Shown: positions 53,228 to 62,185 of the stretch, piece by piece
How the letters are laid out: each line of letters begins with the position of its first letter
Position numbering within the stretch: position 1 is the first letter of the stretch
Assembly: GCF_965216415.1 (NCBI RefSeq)
Contig: NZ_CBDCFU010000002.1
DNA: 64,000 nt
Reading direction: 5' to 3' (one strand)
Source of the DNA: Marivita sp003149565
GTDB taxonomy: Bacteria > Pseudomonadota > Alphaproteobacteria > Rhodobacterales > Rhodobacteraceae
Notes under the pieces: model-generated
Told to the model about the DNA's origin: nothing
The model's input: the letters and a program-made list of their open reading frames with translations, nothing else
The model's database searches: none
Made by a program: the position numbers and the translations under genes

Positions 53228-54528
53228 GTGCATCCGTCACCGGAATTGTCGGGATCCTTGCGCTCTTCGTGTTGCTCGTTCTGCGCATGCCTGTGGCTTT
53301 TGCGATGTTTGTTGTCGGATTCCTGGGGATCTGGGCACTGAATGGCCTCAATGCCGCAACGTCGCTGCTCGCCTCCGAGGCCTTTACCCTGGCCTCGTCT
53401 CCGGAACTGGTGGTGATCCCGCTGTTCATTTTGATGGGCAATGTCGCATCGCATACGGGCATGAGTCGTCAGCTTTTTGATGCTGCCTATGCCGTGATCG
53501 GGTCGATCCGGGGCGGGTTGGCCTCGGCCACCGTGATCGGCTGCGGCGGGTTCGCCGCGCTGTCCGGATCCTCGGTCGCGTCAGCCCTGACAATGGGCAA
53601 AGTCGCGCTGGCTGAAATGGAGCGCTTCAAATATGACGACCGGCTTTCCACAGGTGTCGTTGCCGCCGGTGGAACGCTGGGAATTCTGATCCCGCCCTCG
53701 ACCGGCTTTGTGATTTACGCAATCCTCACCGAGCAATCCATCGGGCGCCTGTTCCTTGCCGGCGTTTTGCCCGGGCTTCTTCTGCTGAGCATGTTTGTCC
53801 TGGCCGTCACCTTGATGTGTCTCCTGCGTCCCGATTTCGGTCCGGCGGGGCCGTCCACCGCGCTTTCCGAAAAACTCCGCGCGGTAGGTGGGGCAGGGCC
53901 GATCGTCTTGGTGATCTTCGTGACAATTGGCGGTATGTATGGCGGGTTCTTCTCGCCAGTCGAAGCCGCGGCGGTTGGTGCCGGAGCGGTCATTGTGATT
54001 GGCTGGATCACCCGTAAGCTCAAGCTGTCGATGCTCTGGGCCGCCGCGAAAGACAGTGTTGTCACCACCGCGACCGTCATGCTGATCCTGATCGCGGCGC
54101 ATATGATCAACCCGTTTCTGGCACTCAGCCATATGACGGAAATGGTTGCGCACGCTTTCGTTGCGATGGACCTCGGGCCTTTGGGCAGCCTGATGATGAT
54201 CCTTGCGATCTATATTGTGCTGGGGTGCTTCCTCGAAGGCTTTGCCATGCTGGTGCTGACGCTTCCGATCTTCTTCCCGATTGTGTTGGATCTTGGCATC
54301 GACCCGATCTGGTTTGGGGTGCTGGTGGTTCTCTCGCTGGAAATGGGGCTGATTTCACCGCCGGTAGGGTTGAATGTCTTTATCGTGAAATCCGTTGCTC
54401 CCGGCGTGTCGCTCGGGCGCATCTTCGTTGGCGTTGTTCCGTTCTGGGTGATGATGATGCTGACGCTGGCGATCCTTGTGGCTTTCCCGCAAATCTCGCT
54501 CTTTTTGCCAAACACCATGATCAATTGA
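53224..54528 (+). CDS. TRAP transporter large permease (DctM family)
   Basis: Membrane protein of 434 aa with about twelve helices and DctM motifs (LVVIPLFILMGNVASHTG, GGTLGILIPPS, SPPVGLNVF). It carries out the Na+-driven transport step with DctQ. The extradiol dioxygenase gene follows after 7 bp. Confidence 0.92.
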   Translation: MSASVTGIVGILALFVLLVLRMPVAFAMFVVGFLGIWALNGLNAATSLLASEAFTLASSPELVVIPLFILMGNVASHTGMSRQLFDAAYAVIGSIRGGLASATVIGCGGFAALSGSSVASALTMGKVALAEMERFKYDDRLSTGVVAAGGTLGILIPPSTGFVIYAILTEQSIGRLFLAGVLPGLLLLSMFVLAVTLMCLLRPDFGPAGPSTALSEKLRAVGGAGPIVLVIFVTIGGMYGGFFSPVEAAAVGAGAVIVIGWITRKLKLSMLWAAAKDSVVTTATVMLILIAAHMINPFLALSHMTEMVAHAFVAMDLGPLGSLMMILAIYIVLGCFLEGFAMLVLTLPIFFPIVLDLGIDPIWFGVLVVLSLEMGLISPPVGLNVFIVKSVAPGVSLGRIFVGVVPFWVMMMLTLAILVAFPQISLFLPNTMIN

Positions 54529-54535
54529 GGCGCTT

Positions 54536-55495
54536 ATGACCGAACCTTGCTTTGACGTTGCACATCTCGGCCATGTCGAGGTCCTGACCAACAAGTTCGA
54601 CGAAAGCCTTGATTTCTTCACACGCGTTTACGGGTTGAAGCTCTCGGCTCTGGAGGGGGAAAGCGCCTATCTGCGCGCTTGGGACGATTACGAATTCCAT
54701 ACGCTCAAACTGACCAGGTCAAACACCACAGGTGTCGCCCATATCGGTTATCGCGTGTCCTCCGAGGCGGCGCTGGAACGGCGGGTCAAAGTGATTGAGG
54801 CGTCGGGTTACAAGGTCCATGGCTGGGTCGACGGCGATCTGGGTCATGGGCGCGCATACCGGTTCGAAGACCCGTTCGGCCATATGTTCGAACTCTACTG
54901 GGACACTGTGAAATACGACCCGCCGGAAGAGGATAAGCCAGCGCTCAAGAACATGTCGAGCCGGTATCACGCGCAGGGCGTGTCGCCGCGCAGGCTGGAT
55001 CACCTGAACCTTCTGGCCGAGGACGTGACTCAGTTTCGCGACTTCATGCAGACCTGCCTCGGCAGCCGCGTGACCGAGCAGATTCGATTGAACAACGGGC
55101 GTCTTGGCGGCTGTTGGTTCACGATCAACAACAAGACCTACGATCTCGCCTGTACCGAGGAACACGGGCGCGGCAGCAACCGCCTGCACCACGTCACCTA
55201 TGCGACCGACCAGCGCGAAGACATCCTGCGCGCCGCCGACATCTTCCTGGAAAACGGCGTCCACATCGAAACCGGCCCGCACAAGCATGCGATCCAGGGC
55301 ACATTCTTCCTATATGTTTGGGAACCGGCGGGCAACCGGGTGGAGCTTGCCAATGCTGGGGCGCGGCTGATCCTGCAACCGGATTGGGAAACCGTGACCT
55401 GGACCGAGGACGAGCGCAAGAAAGGACAGGCCTGGGGGCTCAAGACCATCGAGACCTTCCACACCCACGGCACGCCCCCCGCCGATCAAGGCTAG
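54536..55495 (+). CDS. Extradiol ring-cleavage dioxygenase (VOC family, catechol 2,3-dioxygenase-like)
   Basis: Type I extradiol dioxygenase of 319 aa with two glyoxalase-fold halves. Predicted Fe(II) ligands are His156 (RLDHLNLL), His219 (LHHVTY) and Glu270 (NRVELAN), matching His153/His214/Glu265 of XylE. It should cleave a catechol or protocatechuate-like diol made after O-demethylation. No ring-fission hydrolase or decarboxylase is seen downstream. Confidence 0.88.
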   Translation: MTEPCFDVAHLGHVEVLTNKFDESLDFFTRVYGLKLSALEGESAYLRAWDDYEFHTLKLTRSNTTGVAHIGYRVSSEAALERRVKVIEASGYKVHGWVDGDLGHGRAYRFEDPFGHMFELYWDTVKYDPPEEDKPALKNMSSRYHAQGVSPRRLDHLNLLAEDVTQFRDFMQTCLGSRVTEQIRLNNGRLGGCWFTINNKTYDLACTEEHGRGSNRLHHVTYATDQREDILRAADIFLENGVHIETGPHKHAIQGTFFLYVWEPAGNRVELANAGARLILQPDWETVTWTEDERKKGQAWGLKTIETFHTHGTPPADQG

Positions 55496-55504
55496 GGCCA
55501 GTCT

Positions 55505-56305
55505 GTGAAAGCCGCACCCAAAGACATTGTCACCGCGTGGCTTTCCCGTCTGGGCATGTCACCTGCGCCATCGGTTTCGCTGGACAGCTTGACCGCGATC
55601 GTCCGCGCCCATCTGGATCACATCCCATTCGAGAACCTCACCGTGTTCTGCGGGGATGTTCCCGAGCTCAGCCTCGACGCATTGGCAGACAAACTGCTAC
55701 ATCAGCGGCGGGGCGGCTATTGCGTGGAATTGAACCCTTTGCTCTGTGCCTGCCTGAATGGCCTGGGGTTTGACGCCGGCCTGTGCATGGCGCGGGTGAT
55801 GTGGCAGCGCGACGTGCCCGGGCCGCGCAGTCATTGCGTTTGCCTTGTGCGGCTTGAAGGCACCGAATACCTGGTAGACGTCGGTTTCGGCGGTCCGGGT
55901 CCGACAACTCCGCTCCAGCTCGGGACGGGCACAAACAACGTGAGGTTTGAGACGCGCGAGCGCTTGGGCACCGTGCTGAGCCGACAGGTTGCGCCGGAGG
56001 ACTGGCGCGACCTCTATGTTTTCACGGATGAGATCACGACGATGTCAGACGTTCAGGCGGGGAACTGGCTGGCCGCCACCTTGCCTGGCTCGCTCTTTTC
56101 TCGGACCTTGGTTGTCACGCGGCAGATCGGCGATACGCGGCTGGTGCTCGACGGCGTGACTTTTCGCAAGTTTGCAAAAGGCAGGACAGTCGAGGAGCAG
56201 AGTTTGCAAACTCCCGACGCGCTGATGAACTGCCTGCAGGATGCCTTCAATCTGCAGCCGCCGCCAGAACTGAAAGACGCTCTGACCCGAAAAGGCATTT
56301 TTTGA
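55505..56305 (+). CDS. Arylamine N-acetyltransferase
   Basis: NAT of 266 aa with catalytic triad Cys73 (RRGGYCVELN), His110 (RSHC) and Asp125 (VDVGFG). It moves an acetyl group from acetyl-CoA to arylamines or hydrazines. A GTG start is used 9 bp after the dioxygenase, so it is cotranscribed. Its presence suggests the pathway meets an amino-substituted aromatic. Confidence 0.93.
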   Translation: MKAAPKDIVTAWLSRLGMSPAPSVSLDSLTAIVRAHLDHIPFENLTVFCGDVPELSLDALADKLLHQRRGGYCVELNPLLCACLNGLGFDAGLCMARVMWQRDVPGPRSHCVCLVRLEGTEYLVDVGFGGPGPTTPLQLGTGTNNVRFETRERLGTVLSRQVAPEDWRDLYVFTDEITTMSDVQAGNWLAATLPGSLFSRTLVVTRQIGDTRLVLDGVTFRKFAKGRTVEEQSLQTPDALMNCLQDAFNLQPPPELKDALTRKGIF

Positions 56306-56320
56306 CCAAATGGTCAAAAA
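56299..56320. terminator. A/T-flanked hairpin over two converging stop codons
   Basis: TTTTTGACC at 56299-56307 pairs with GGTCAAAAA at 56312-56320. The NAT and ROK stop codons both lie inside it. It is a GC-poor bidirectional terminator; an operator is a weaker alternative. Confidence 0.6.
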
Positions 56321-57525
56321 GCGGCCAGCCCGGCATTGGTGTTCAGCAGAAACTGGGTAAAGATTGGACTGCTCGCCGCCCCGATGGCGCGCGCATTGCC
56401 GCCGACACTGCCCGGCTCGATCTTTGGCGTAATCAGCCCGCGGGTGTCCTGATTGACAAGATAGCGCCGCACCCGCTCGACCAATTCTGTCCGCACCGCC
56501 GCCGGAAACGCGCCGTCGATCAGCACCGCTTCAAAGTCGATCACCGCGCAGACGGACAGTGACGCTTTCGCCAATTCCTGAGCCGTCTCGCCGATCCAGG
56601 GCTCGACATACCGTGTCAGCTCGCTCCAGTCCTGCGGCTGGTGCCAGAGAACACGGGGATCGAGACCGGCCTGCACAAGCCGTCCCTCCAGCAAATGGAT
56701 CGAAGCCACGTCGATCAACTGCTGGCTTTCGCCAAGCGGTCCTGTGCTGCGCAGAGAGCCAAGCGCGCCTGCATTGCCCTGATTGCCTTCAAAGACCGTG
56801 TCATTGACCACAACACCGCCGCCGACGAACGAGCCGATAAAGAAATAGGCGTAGTCGCGGAAATCATGTGTGCGCCCGTAAAGATGTTCGGCGCGGCAGG
56901 CAGCGGTGGCATCGTTGACGACGAATACTGGAAGATCGCTGAACTTGGCGACCTCTTCCGCAAAGTCCACCTCCTTCCACGACTTGAACCGCTGCGACGG
57001 TGCTCCGATCAGGTCGTTCCATTTCCAAAGCTCGAACGGAGCGGCCATCCCGATACCGCACAACCGTGCGCGCGCTTCGGGTGAGAGGTCTTCGATGAGG
57101 CGCTCCATGCCGCTTTTGAGGAAGGCGAACACTTCGTCGGGCAGAGGGTACTGATAAGCCGTCGAGACTTGCGCGCGCACGTTGCCCGTGAAATCAAGCA
57201 GAAGAAGATCCGCGCTGCGCCGGCCGATTTTAAGACCAAGTGACAGCACTCCGTCAGGGGACAACTCCATCGGTATGGATGGCTTGCCCACCTTCCCACG
57301 CACCGGCTCGCCGCGTTGAAGAAACCCGTCCTGTTCCAGCTTGCGAAAGATCACTGAAACGGTCTGTGGCGAAAGGCCCGTCATGCGGGCAAGATCGATC
57401 CCTGCCATACCGCCGCGGCGCTGGAGCATCGAAAGCAACAAGCGCTCATTGTAGTTGCGCACACCGCTTTGGTTGACGCCGCCACTTGCTCCTTTGATTT
57501 TTCCACCGTCCATGGGCCGGGCCAT
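56314..57525 (-). CDS. ROK-family transcriptional regulator
   Basis: NagC/Mlc-like protein of 403 aa. It has an N-terminal winged helix (GMAGIDLARMTGLSPQTVSVIFRKLEQDG) and a C-terminal sugar-kinase-like ROK domain (FIGSFVGGGVVVNDTVFEGNQGNAGALG spans part of it). The canonical zinc-site CxCGxxGC motif is not seen. It is divergent from the sugar importer and probably represses it in the absence of sugar. Confidence 0.9.
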   Translation of the reverse strand: MARPMDGGKIKGASGGVNQSGVRNYNERLLLSMLQRRGGMAGIDLARMTGLSPQTVSVIFRKLEQDGFLQRGEPVRGKVGKPSIPMELSPDGVLSLGLKIGRRSADLLLLDFTGNVRAQVSTAYQYPLPDEVFAFLKSGMERLIEDLSPEARARLCGIGMAAPFELWKWNDLIGAPSQRFKSWKEVDFAEEVAKFSDLPVFVVNDATAACRAEHLYGRTHDFRDYAYFFIGSFVGGGVVVNDTVFEGNQGNAGALGSLRSTGPLGESQQLIDVASIHLLEGRLVQAGLDPRVLWHQPQDWSELTRYVEPWIGETAQELAKASLSVCAVIDFEAVLIDGAFPAAVRTELVERVRRYLVNQDTRGLITPKIEPGSVGGNARAIGAASSPIFTQFLLNTNAGLAAF

Positions 57526-57565
57526 TATCCACGTATTTTCAGCATCATGATGGCAGAGGTCATTT

Positions 57566-57586
57566 AATAAATAAAGTTTATTTATT
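57566..57586. promoter_or_regulatory. 21-bp AT palindrome, candidate ROK operator
   Basis: AATAAATAAA and TTTATTTATT form a perfect palindrome around a single G (57576), midway between the ROK gene and frcB. A TTGACA hexamer follows at 57589. AT-rich palindromes are typical of ROK operators. Confidence 0.6.
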
Positions 57587-57709
57587 TATTGACAGGTTAG
57601 ATAGAATCTGGCCTTTTCACCCACAACCTGCAGCGAGACCCGCAGGCAGGGGGGAGCGGTCTGAACACAGTCCGCGGGATTCAAAATTGAAGATTTCTGG
57701 GAGGAAACC

Positions 57710-58729
57710 ATGAAGAAACTTCTGCTTAGCTCGGCTGTCGCACTGGCATCCATGACCGGTGTTGCGTTCGCTGGCGGCCACGGGGTCAGCGCATGCCTGA
57801 TCACCAAAACAGACACCAACCCGTTCTTCGTGAAGATGCGCGAAGGCGCAACGGCCAAGGCCGAAGAGCTGGGCATCACGCTGAATACCTATGCTGGCAA
57901 GATCGACGGCGACCACGAAACGCAGGTTGCAGCTATCGAGACCTGCATTGCGAACGGTGCCAAGGGCATCCTTCTCACCGCGTCCGACACATCGTCCATC
58001 GTTCCGGCGGTTCAGCAGGCGCGCGACGCAGGCATCCTCGTGATCGCTCTCGACACGCCGCTTGACCCGATCGACGCAGCCGACATGACATTTGCAACCG
58101 ACAACTTCCTTGCCGGTGAGCTGATCGGCAAGTGGGCCAAGGCAACACTGGGTGATGACGCCGAAAACGCGAAAATCGCGATGCTTGACCTCGCCGTGAG
58201 CCAGCCGACCGTGGGCGTTCTGCGCGACCAGGGTTTCCTGCAGGGCTTTGGCATTGATCTGGCCGATCCGAACGTCAACGGCGACGAAGACGATCCCCGT
58301 ATCGTCGGCAACGACGTCACCCAGGGCAACGAAGAAGGCGGTCGCCGCGCGATGGAAAACCTTCTTGCCAAGGACCCGATGATCAATGTGGTCTACACCA
58401 TCAACGAACCCGCTGCAGCGGGTGCGTATGAAGCGCTCAAGTCCATTGGACGTGAAAACGATGTTCTGATCGTGTCGGTCGACGGTGGTTGCCCCGGTGT
58501 TCAGAACATCAAGGATGGCGTGATCGGTGCAACCTCGCAGCAGTACCCGTTGCTGATGGCATCGCTCGGTATCGAAGCCATTGCCAAGTGGGCCGAAGAC
58601 GGCACCAAGCCGCAGGCCACCGAAGGTAAGGACTTCTTTGACACTGGCGTCGCCCTGGTCACCGATCAGTCTGCAGAAGGCGTGGACTCCATCGACACCG
58701 AAGAAGGCATGAACCTCTGCTGGGGTTGA
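57710..58729 (+). CDS. frcB: Sugar ABC transporter substrate-binding protein (FrcB-like)
   Basis: Periplasmic RbsB-type protein of 339 aa with a Sec signal peptide cut near AFA at 23. The segments SACLITKTDTNPFFVKM, YAGKIDGD and NEEGGRRAMENLL resemble FrcB of Sinorhizobium, which binds fructose, mannose and ribose. GGGAGGA precedes the start. It heads the frcBCA operon. Another hexose or sugar alcohol is possible, as polyol-type dehydrogenases lie nearby. Confidence 0.88.
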   Translation: MKKLLLSSAVALASMTGVAFAGGHGVSACLITKTDTNPFFVKMREGATAKAEELGITLNTYAGKIDGDHETQVAAIETCIANGAKGILLTASDTSSIVPAVQQARDAGILVIALDTPLDPIDAADMTFATDNFLAGELIGKWAKATLGDDAENAKIAMLDLAVSQPTVGVLRDQGFLQGFGIDLADPNVNGDEDDPRIVGNDVTQGNEEGGRRAMENLLAKDPMINVVYTINEPAAAGAYEALKSIGRENDVLIVSVDGGCPGVQNIKDGVIGATSQQYPLLMASLGIEAIAKWAEDGTKPQATEGKDFFDTGVALVTDQSAEGVDSIDTEEGMNLCWG

Positions 58730-58760
58730 TCCGACTCGTCTGAAACGGAACAGTTATGTA

Positions 58761-58786
58761 AAGGGCGGGGATCGACCCGCCCTTTT
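58761..58786 (+). terminator. Hairpin between frcB and frcC
   Basis: AAGGGCGGG at 58761-58769 pairs with CCCGCCCTT at 58776-58784, followed by TT. It is probably an attenuator favouring frcB mRNA. Confidence 0.6.
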
Positions 58787-58823
58787 CACAAGAACAGCCA
58801 GCTTCTTCGCGAGGGGGACTCTC

Positions 58824-59885
58824 ATGCCACCATCCGACAATTACGAAACGGTTGTCAGCAAGGCGAATGCGGAAATCGCATCTTTTGCTGGCCGTGACAA
58901 AAGCCTGATCGCGCGCTTTCACCATGCGCTGCACACCACACCGGCTTTGGTGCCGCTGATCGTTCTGGTCACCGCCATCATCATCTTCGGTCTTGCCCTC
59001 GGGTCGCGCTTCTTTTCGCCCTTCGCCCTGACGCTTATCCTGCAGCAGGTGCAGATTGTGGGCATCGTGGCAGCGGCGCAATCTCTGGTCATTCTGACGG
59101 CCGGGATTGACCTTAGTGTGGGGGCAATCGCTGTGATCTCATCGGTGGTGATGGGGCAGTTTACCTTCCGCTATGGCATGCCACCGTCCATTGCCGTCGC
59201 CTGTGGACTTGCCTTCGGCACCGCCATTGGCGCGCTCAATGGGTGGCTTGTGGCCCGCATGAAGCTGCCCCCGTTCATTGTGACGCTTGGCATGTGGCAG
59301 ATCGTGCTGGCGGCAAATTTCCTCTATTCGCAGAACGAAACCATTCGCTCGCAGGAAATCGCAGAGCAGGCACCCTTGCTGCAACTGATGGGCGCCAAGT
59401 TCAACATTGGCGGAGCGGTCTTTACCTTTGGTGTGGTGTTCATGGTGCTCTTGGTGCTGGTGTTGGCCTATGTGCTCAAACACACCGCCTGGGGTCGACA
59501 TGTGTACGCGGTGGGCGATGATGCAGATGCGGCAGAGCTGTCCGGTGTGAATGTTTCTCGCACGCTGATTTCGGTTTATGCGCTGGCCGGTCTGATCTGC
59601 GCCTTTGCTGGCTGGGCCTTGATCGGCCGGATCGGATCTGTGTCACCGACCTCTGGGCAGCTTCTCAACATCGAAAGCATCACTGCTGTGGTGATCGGGG
59701 GCATCTCGCTCTTTGGTGGGCGCGGTTCGATCCTCGGCACGTTCTTCGGGGCCCTGATCGTCGGTGTGTTCACCCTTGGCCTGAGACTGGCCGGTGCAGA
59801 TGCACAATGGACCTTCCTCTTGATCGGCGTGCTCATCATCGCCGCCGTGGCTGTAGACCAGTGGATCAGAAAGGTGGCAGCATAA
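58824..59885 (+). CDS. frcC: Sugar ABC transporter permease (FrcC-like)
   Basis: RbsC-type permease of 353 aa with about nine helices. It has the family motif LTAGIDLSVGAIAVISSVVM near 95-115 and GGISLFGGRGSILG near 290. The stop overlaps the frcA start by one base (TAATG). Confidence 0.9.
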   Translation: MPPSDNYETVVSKANAEIASFAGRDKSLIARFHHALHTTPALVPLIVLVTAIIIFGLALGSRFFSPFALTLILQQVQIVGIVAAAQSLVILTAGIDLSVGAIAVISSVVMGQFTFRYGMPPSIAVACGLAFGTAIGALNGWLVARMKLPPFIVTLGMWQIVLAANFLYSQNETIRSQEIAEQAPLLQLMGAKFNIGGAVFTFGVVFMVLLVLVLAYVLKHTAWGRHVYAVGDDADAAELSGVNVSRTLISVYALAGLICAFAGWALIGRIGSVSPTSGQLLNIESITAVVIGGISLFGGRGSILGTFFGALIVGVFTLGLRLAGADAQWTFLLIGVLIIAAVAVDQWIRKVAA

Positions 59886-60652
59886 TGGAACCGATTTTGA
59901 AAGGGCGCGGTCTGGTCAAACGCTATGGTCGCGTCACCGCTCTGGATCGTTGTGACTTTGATCTTATGCCGGGTGAGATTCTCGCGGTGATTGGCGACAA
60001 CGGCGCAGGCAAGAGCTCTTTGATCAAGGCAATCTCCGGAGCGGTTATCCCAGATGAGGGGACAGTGACCCTCGAAGGCAAAGAGGTGCGCTTTACCTCG
60101 CCGATCGAGGCGCGTGAAGCAGGCATCGAAACAGTCTACCAGACGCTTGCCATGTCGCCGGCTTTGTCGATCGCCGACAACATGTTCATGGGCCGCGAAG
60201 TGCGCAAACCTGGTTGGCGCGGCAAGTGGCTGCGACAGTTGGACCGTGCGGCAATGGAAAAGATGGCTCGGGACAAACTGTCCGATCTTGGGCTGATGAC
60301 GATCCAGAACATCAATCAGGCGGTCGAAACCCTTTCGGGCGGTCAGCGTCAGGGTGTCGCCGTGGCACGTGCCGCCGCTTTCGGCTCCAAGGTGATCATC
60401 CTTGACGAACCGACGGCGGCGCTGGGGGTCAAGGAAAGCCGCAAGGTGCTGGAACTGATCCAGGATGTGAAATCGCGCGGTATTCCGATCATCCTGATCA
60501 GCCACAACATGCCACATGTGTTTGAGGTGGCGGACCGTATCCACGTGCACCGTCTGGGCAAACGGCTTTGTGTGATCGACCCCAAGGATTACACCATGTC
60601 AGACGCGGTGGCGTTTATGACAGGTGCGAAAGAAGCGCCTGAGGCAGCATAG
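59885..60652 (+). CDS. frcA: Sugar ABC transporter ATP-binding protein (FrcA-like)
   Basis: Single-domain ATPase of 255 aa with Walker A GDNGAGKSS, signature LSGGQRQGV and Walker B VIILDEPTAALG. Its single nucleotide-binding domain differs from the double-length RbsA but matches FrcA. The frame is open into frcC; the ATG at 59885 is the natural start. Confidence 0.9.
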   Translation: MEPILKGRGLVKRYGRVTALDRCDFDLMPGEILAVIGDNGAGKSSLIKAISGAVIPDEGTVTLEGKEVRFTSPIEAREAGIETVYQTLAMSPALSIADNMFMGREVRKPGWRGKWLRQLDRAAMEKMARDKLSDLGLMTIQNINQAVETLSGGQRQGVAVARAAAFGSKVIILDEPTAALGVKESRKVLELIQDVKSRGIPIILISHNMPHVFEVADRIHVHRLGKRLCVIDPKDYTMSDAVAFMTGAKEAPEAA

Positions 60653-60672
60653 CGTACACGTCATTTCGGATT

Positions 60673-60701
60673 GGCCCGGGCAATGCTCCGGGCCTTTTTT
60701 T
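60673..60701 (+). terminator. Rho-independent terminator of the frc operon
   Basis: GGCCCGG at 60673-60679 pairs with CCGGGCC at 60688-60694, followed by seven T residues. Confidence 0.88.
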
Positions 60702-60820
60702 ATCGCATGGTAAAAAATTCAGTTCTTCGGAAATTTGGAACTTTTTTGGACGGCCTTTCGTTGCTTGTAACAACGTGGCGTTGAGCCGCGCAAAAAGCAC
60801 GAATAAACAGGACATACCCA

Positions 60821-61744
60821 ATGGAAGAAGTTGAAGCCGTCGCAACCAGTGTTTGGGATCAGATCGGTTCTGTCTTCACAATGGAGATCTATAACGGCAA
60901 GTCATTTGCCGATCTTCTAACCCTTGAAGCGATGCTCTCGCTCTTGGGCAACGCGGTGGCGGCAACTCTGATCCTGATTGCCGGTTTCATCATTTCCGGT
61001 ATGCTGAGCCGCCGTATCACCCGGTTGGGACAGCTGCACGCAAGCCTTGACGACACGCTGTTCGTCTTTTTCGGCAACATTGCCCGCTACACCATCCTTG
61101 CTTTTACGACGCTGTTTGTACTCAACACCTTTGGGGTGCGGACAACGTCAATCGTTGCGGTGATCGGTGCTGCTGGTCTGGCCATCGGTCTGGCATTGCA
61201 GGGGACGCTGTCCAATGTCGCGGCCGGTGTGATGCTCATCCTGTTCCGACCACTGAAGAACGGTGACTTCGTGCAGGTCAATGATGTGGTCGGCACGGTC
61301 AAAGAGATCACGCTGAACTACACCGAGATCGCGGATATCGGGAACGTCAAGGTCGTGGTGCCGAATTCCGAGGTCTGGGGTAATACAATCAAGAACTACT
61401 CGGGCTACAAGACCCGCCGCGCAGAATGGGAATTTGGCGTGGGCTATGGTGCCAACCTTGCTCGGGCAGAGCAGGTCATTCGGGACACGATCATGTCCGA
61501 CCCGCGGTCTCACAGCGAGCCAGAGCCGTTCATTCAGGTGAATAATCTGAATTCCAGTAGTGTCGATTTTCTGGTGCGCGTCTGGTGCGACGCGGCGGTC
61601 TATTTCCAGTATCAGGCCGACATGAAGCGCAAGGTCAAGGAAGCGTTGGACGCCGCAGGTGTCGATATCCCATTCCCGACCCGGACCCTTGTCATGCAAA
61701 ATAGCGGGGACGACAAGGACGCCAAGTCTCTGGTGGCCGAATAA
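60821..61744 (+). CDS. MscS-family small-conductance mechanosensitive channel
   Basis: Membrane channel of 307 aa with three N-terminal helices and the MscS core (GAAGLAIGLALQGTLSNVAAGVMLILFRPLKNGDFV lies at about 117-152). A cytoplasmic beta/alpha domain follows. It releases solutes on hypo-osmotic shock. It converges on the stress-protein gene with 6 bp between stops. Confidence 0.92.
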   Translation: MEEVEAVATSVWDQIGSVFTMEIYNGKSFADLLTLEAMLSLLGNAVAATLILIAGFIISGMLSRRITRLGQLHASLDDTLFVFFGNIARYTILAFTTLFVLNTFGVRTTSIVAVIGAAGLAIGLALQGTLSNVAAGVMLILFRPLKNGDFVQVNDVVGTVKEITLNYTEIADIGNVKVVVPNSEVWGNTIKNYSGYKTRRAEWEFGVGYGANLARAEQVIRDTIMSDPRSHSEPEPFIQVNNLNSSSVDFLVRVWCDAAVYFQYQADMKRKVKEALDAAGVDIPFPTRTLVMQNSGDDKDAKSLVAE

Positions 61745-61750
61745 GACCCT

Positions 61751-62161
61751 TTATCCGTCGCGGTGCACATGAACCGCGCAGGGTGCGTGGCGCACAACAC
61801 GGGCTGCCGTTGAGCCAAGAAAGAAGTCGCTGAGTCCCGGCTTGTGTGACCCGATCACGATACAGTCAAACCCGTGCTGGGTTGCATAGTCGATGATCGT
61901 CCGGGCTGAGTGACCTTTGACAAGCGCGGGTGTGACCCCCTCCACACCATCCAGCTTTTCGTGCAGCCGCGCTTTGGCGCGTTCGTATCCTGCCTTTACG
62001 ACGTCATCGTCCAGATACGCGCTGACAGTGCCTTGCGGCGCTTCATAAACATGCAGCGCCACGAGCTCGCCATTCTCAGCGGACAAGACGCGCGCAACTT
62101 CCAGAGTTTGCGGAGAAATGCCGTGGTCGAGTGCCATAGGAACGAGGATTTTCTTGTACAT
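61751..62161 (-). CDS. Universal stress protein (UspA family)
   Basis: A 136-aa single-domain Usp. The ATP-binding motif GSHKPGLSDFFLGS near the C-terminus fits the G-x2-G-x9-G(S/T) pattern. It starts 24 bp after the alcohol dehydrogenase on the same strand and may be cotranscribed. Confidence 0.9.
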   Translation of the reverse strand: MYKKILVPMALDHGISPQTLEVARVLSAENGELVALHVYEAPQGTVSAYLDDDVVKAGYERAKARLHEKLDGVEGVTPALVKGHSARTIIDYATQHGFDCIVIGSHKPGLSDFFLGSTAARVVRHAPCAVHVHRDG

Positions 62162-62185
62162 GTCAGCTCTCCGATTGGGTGTCTG

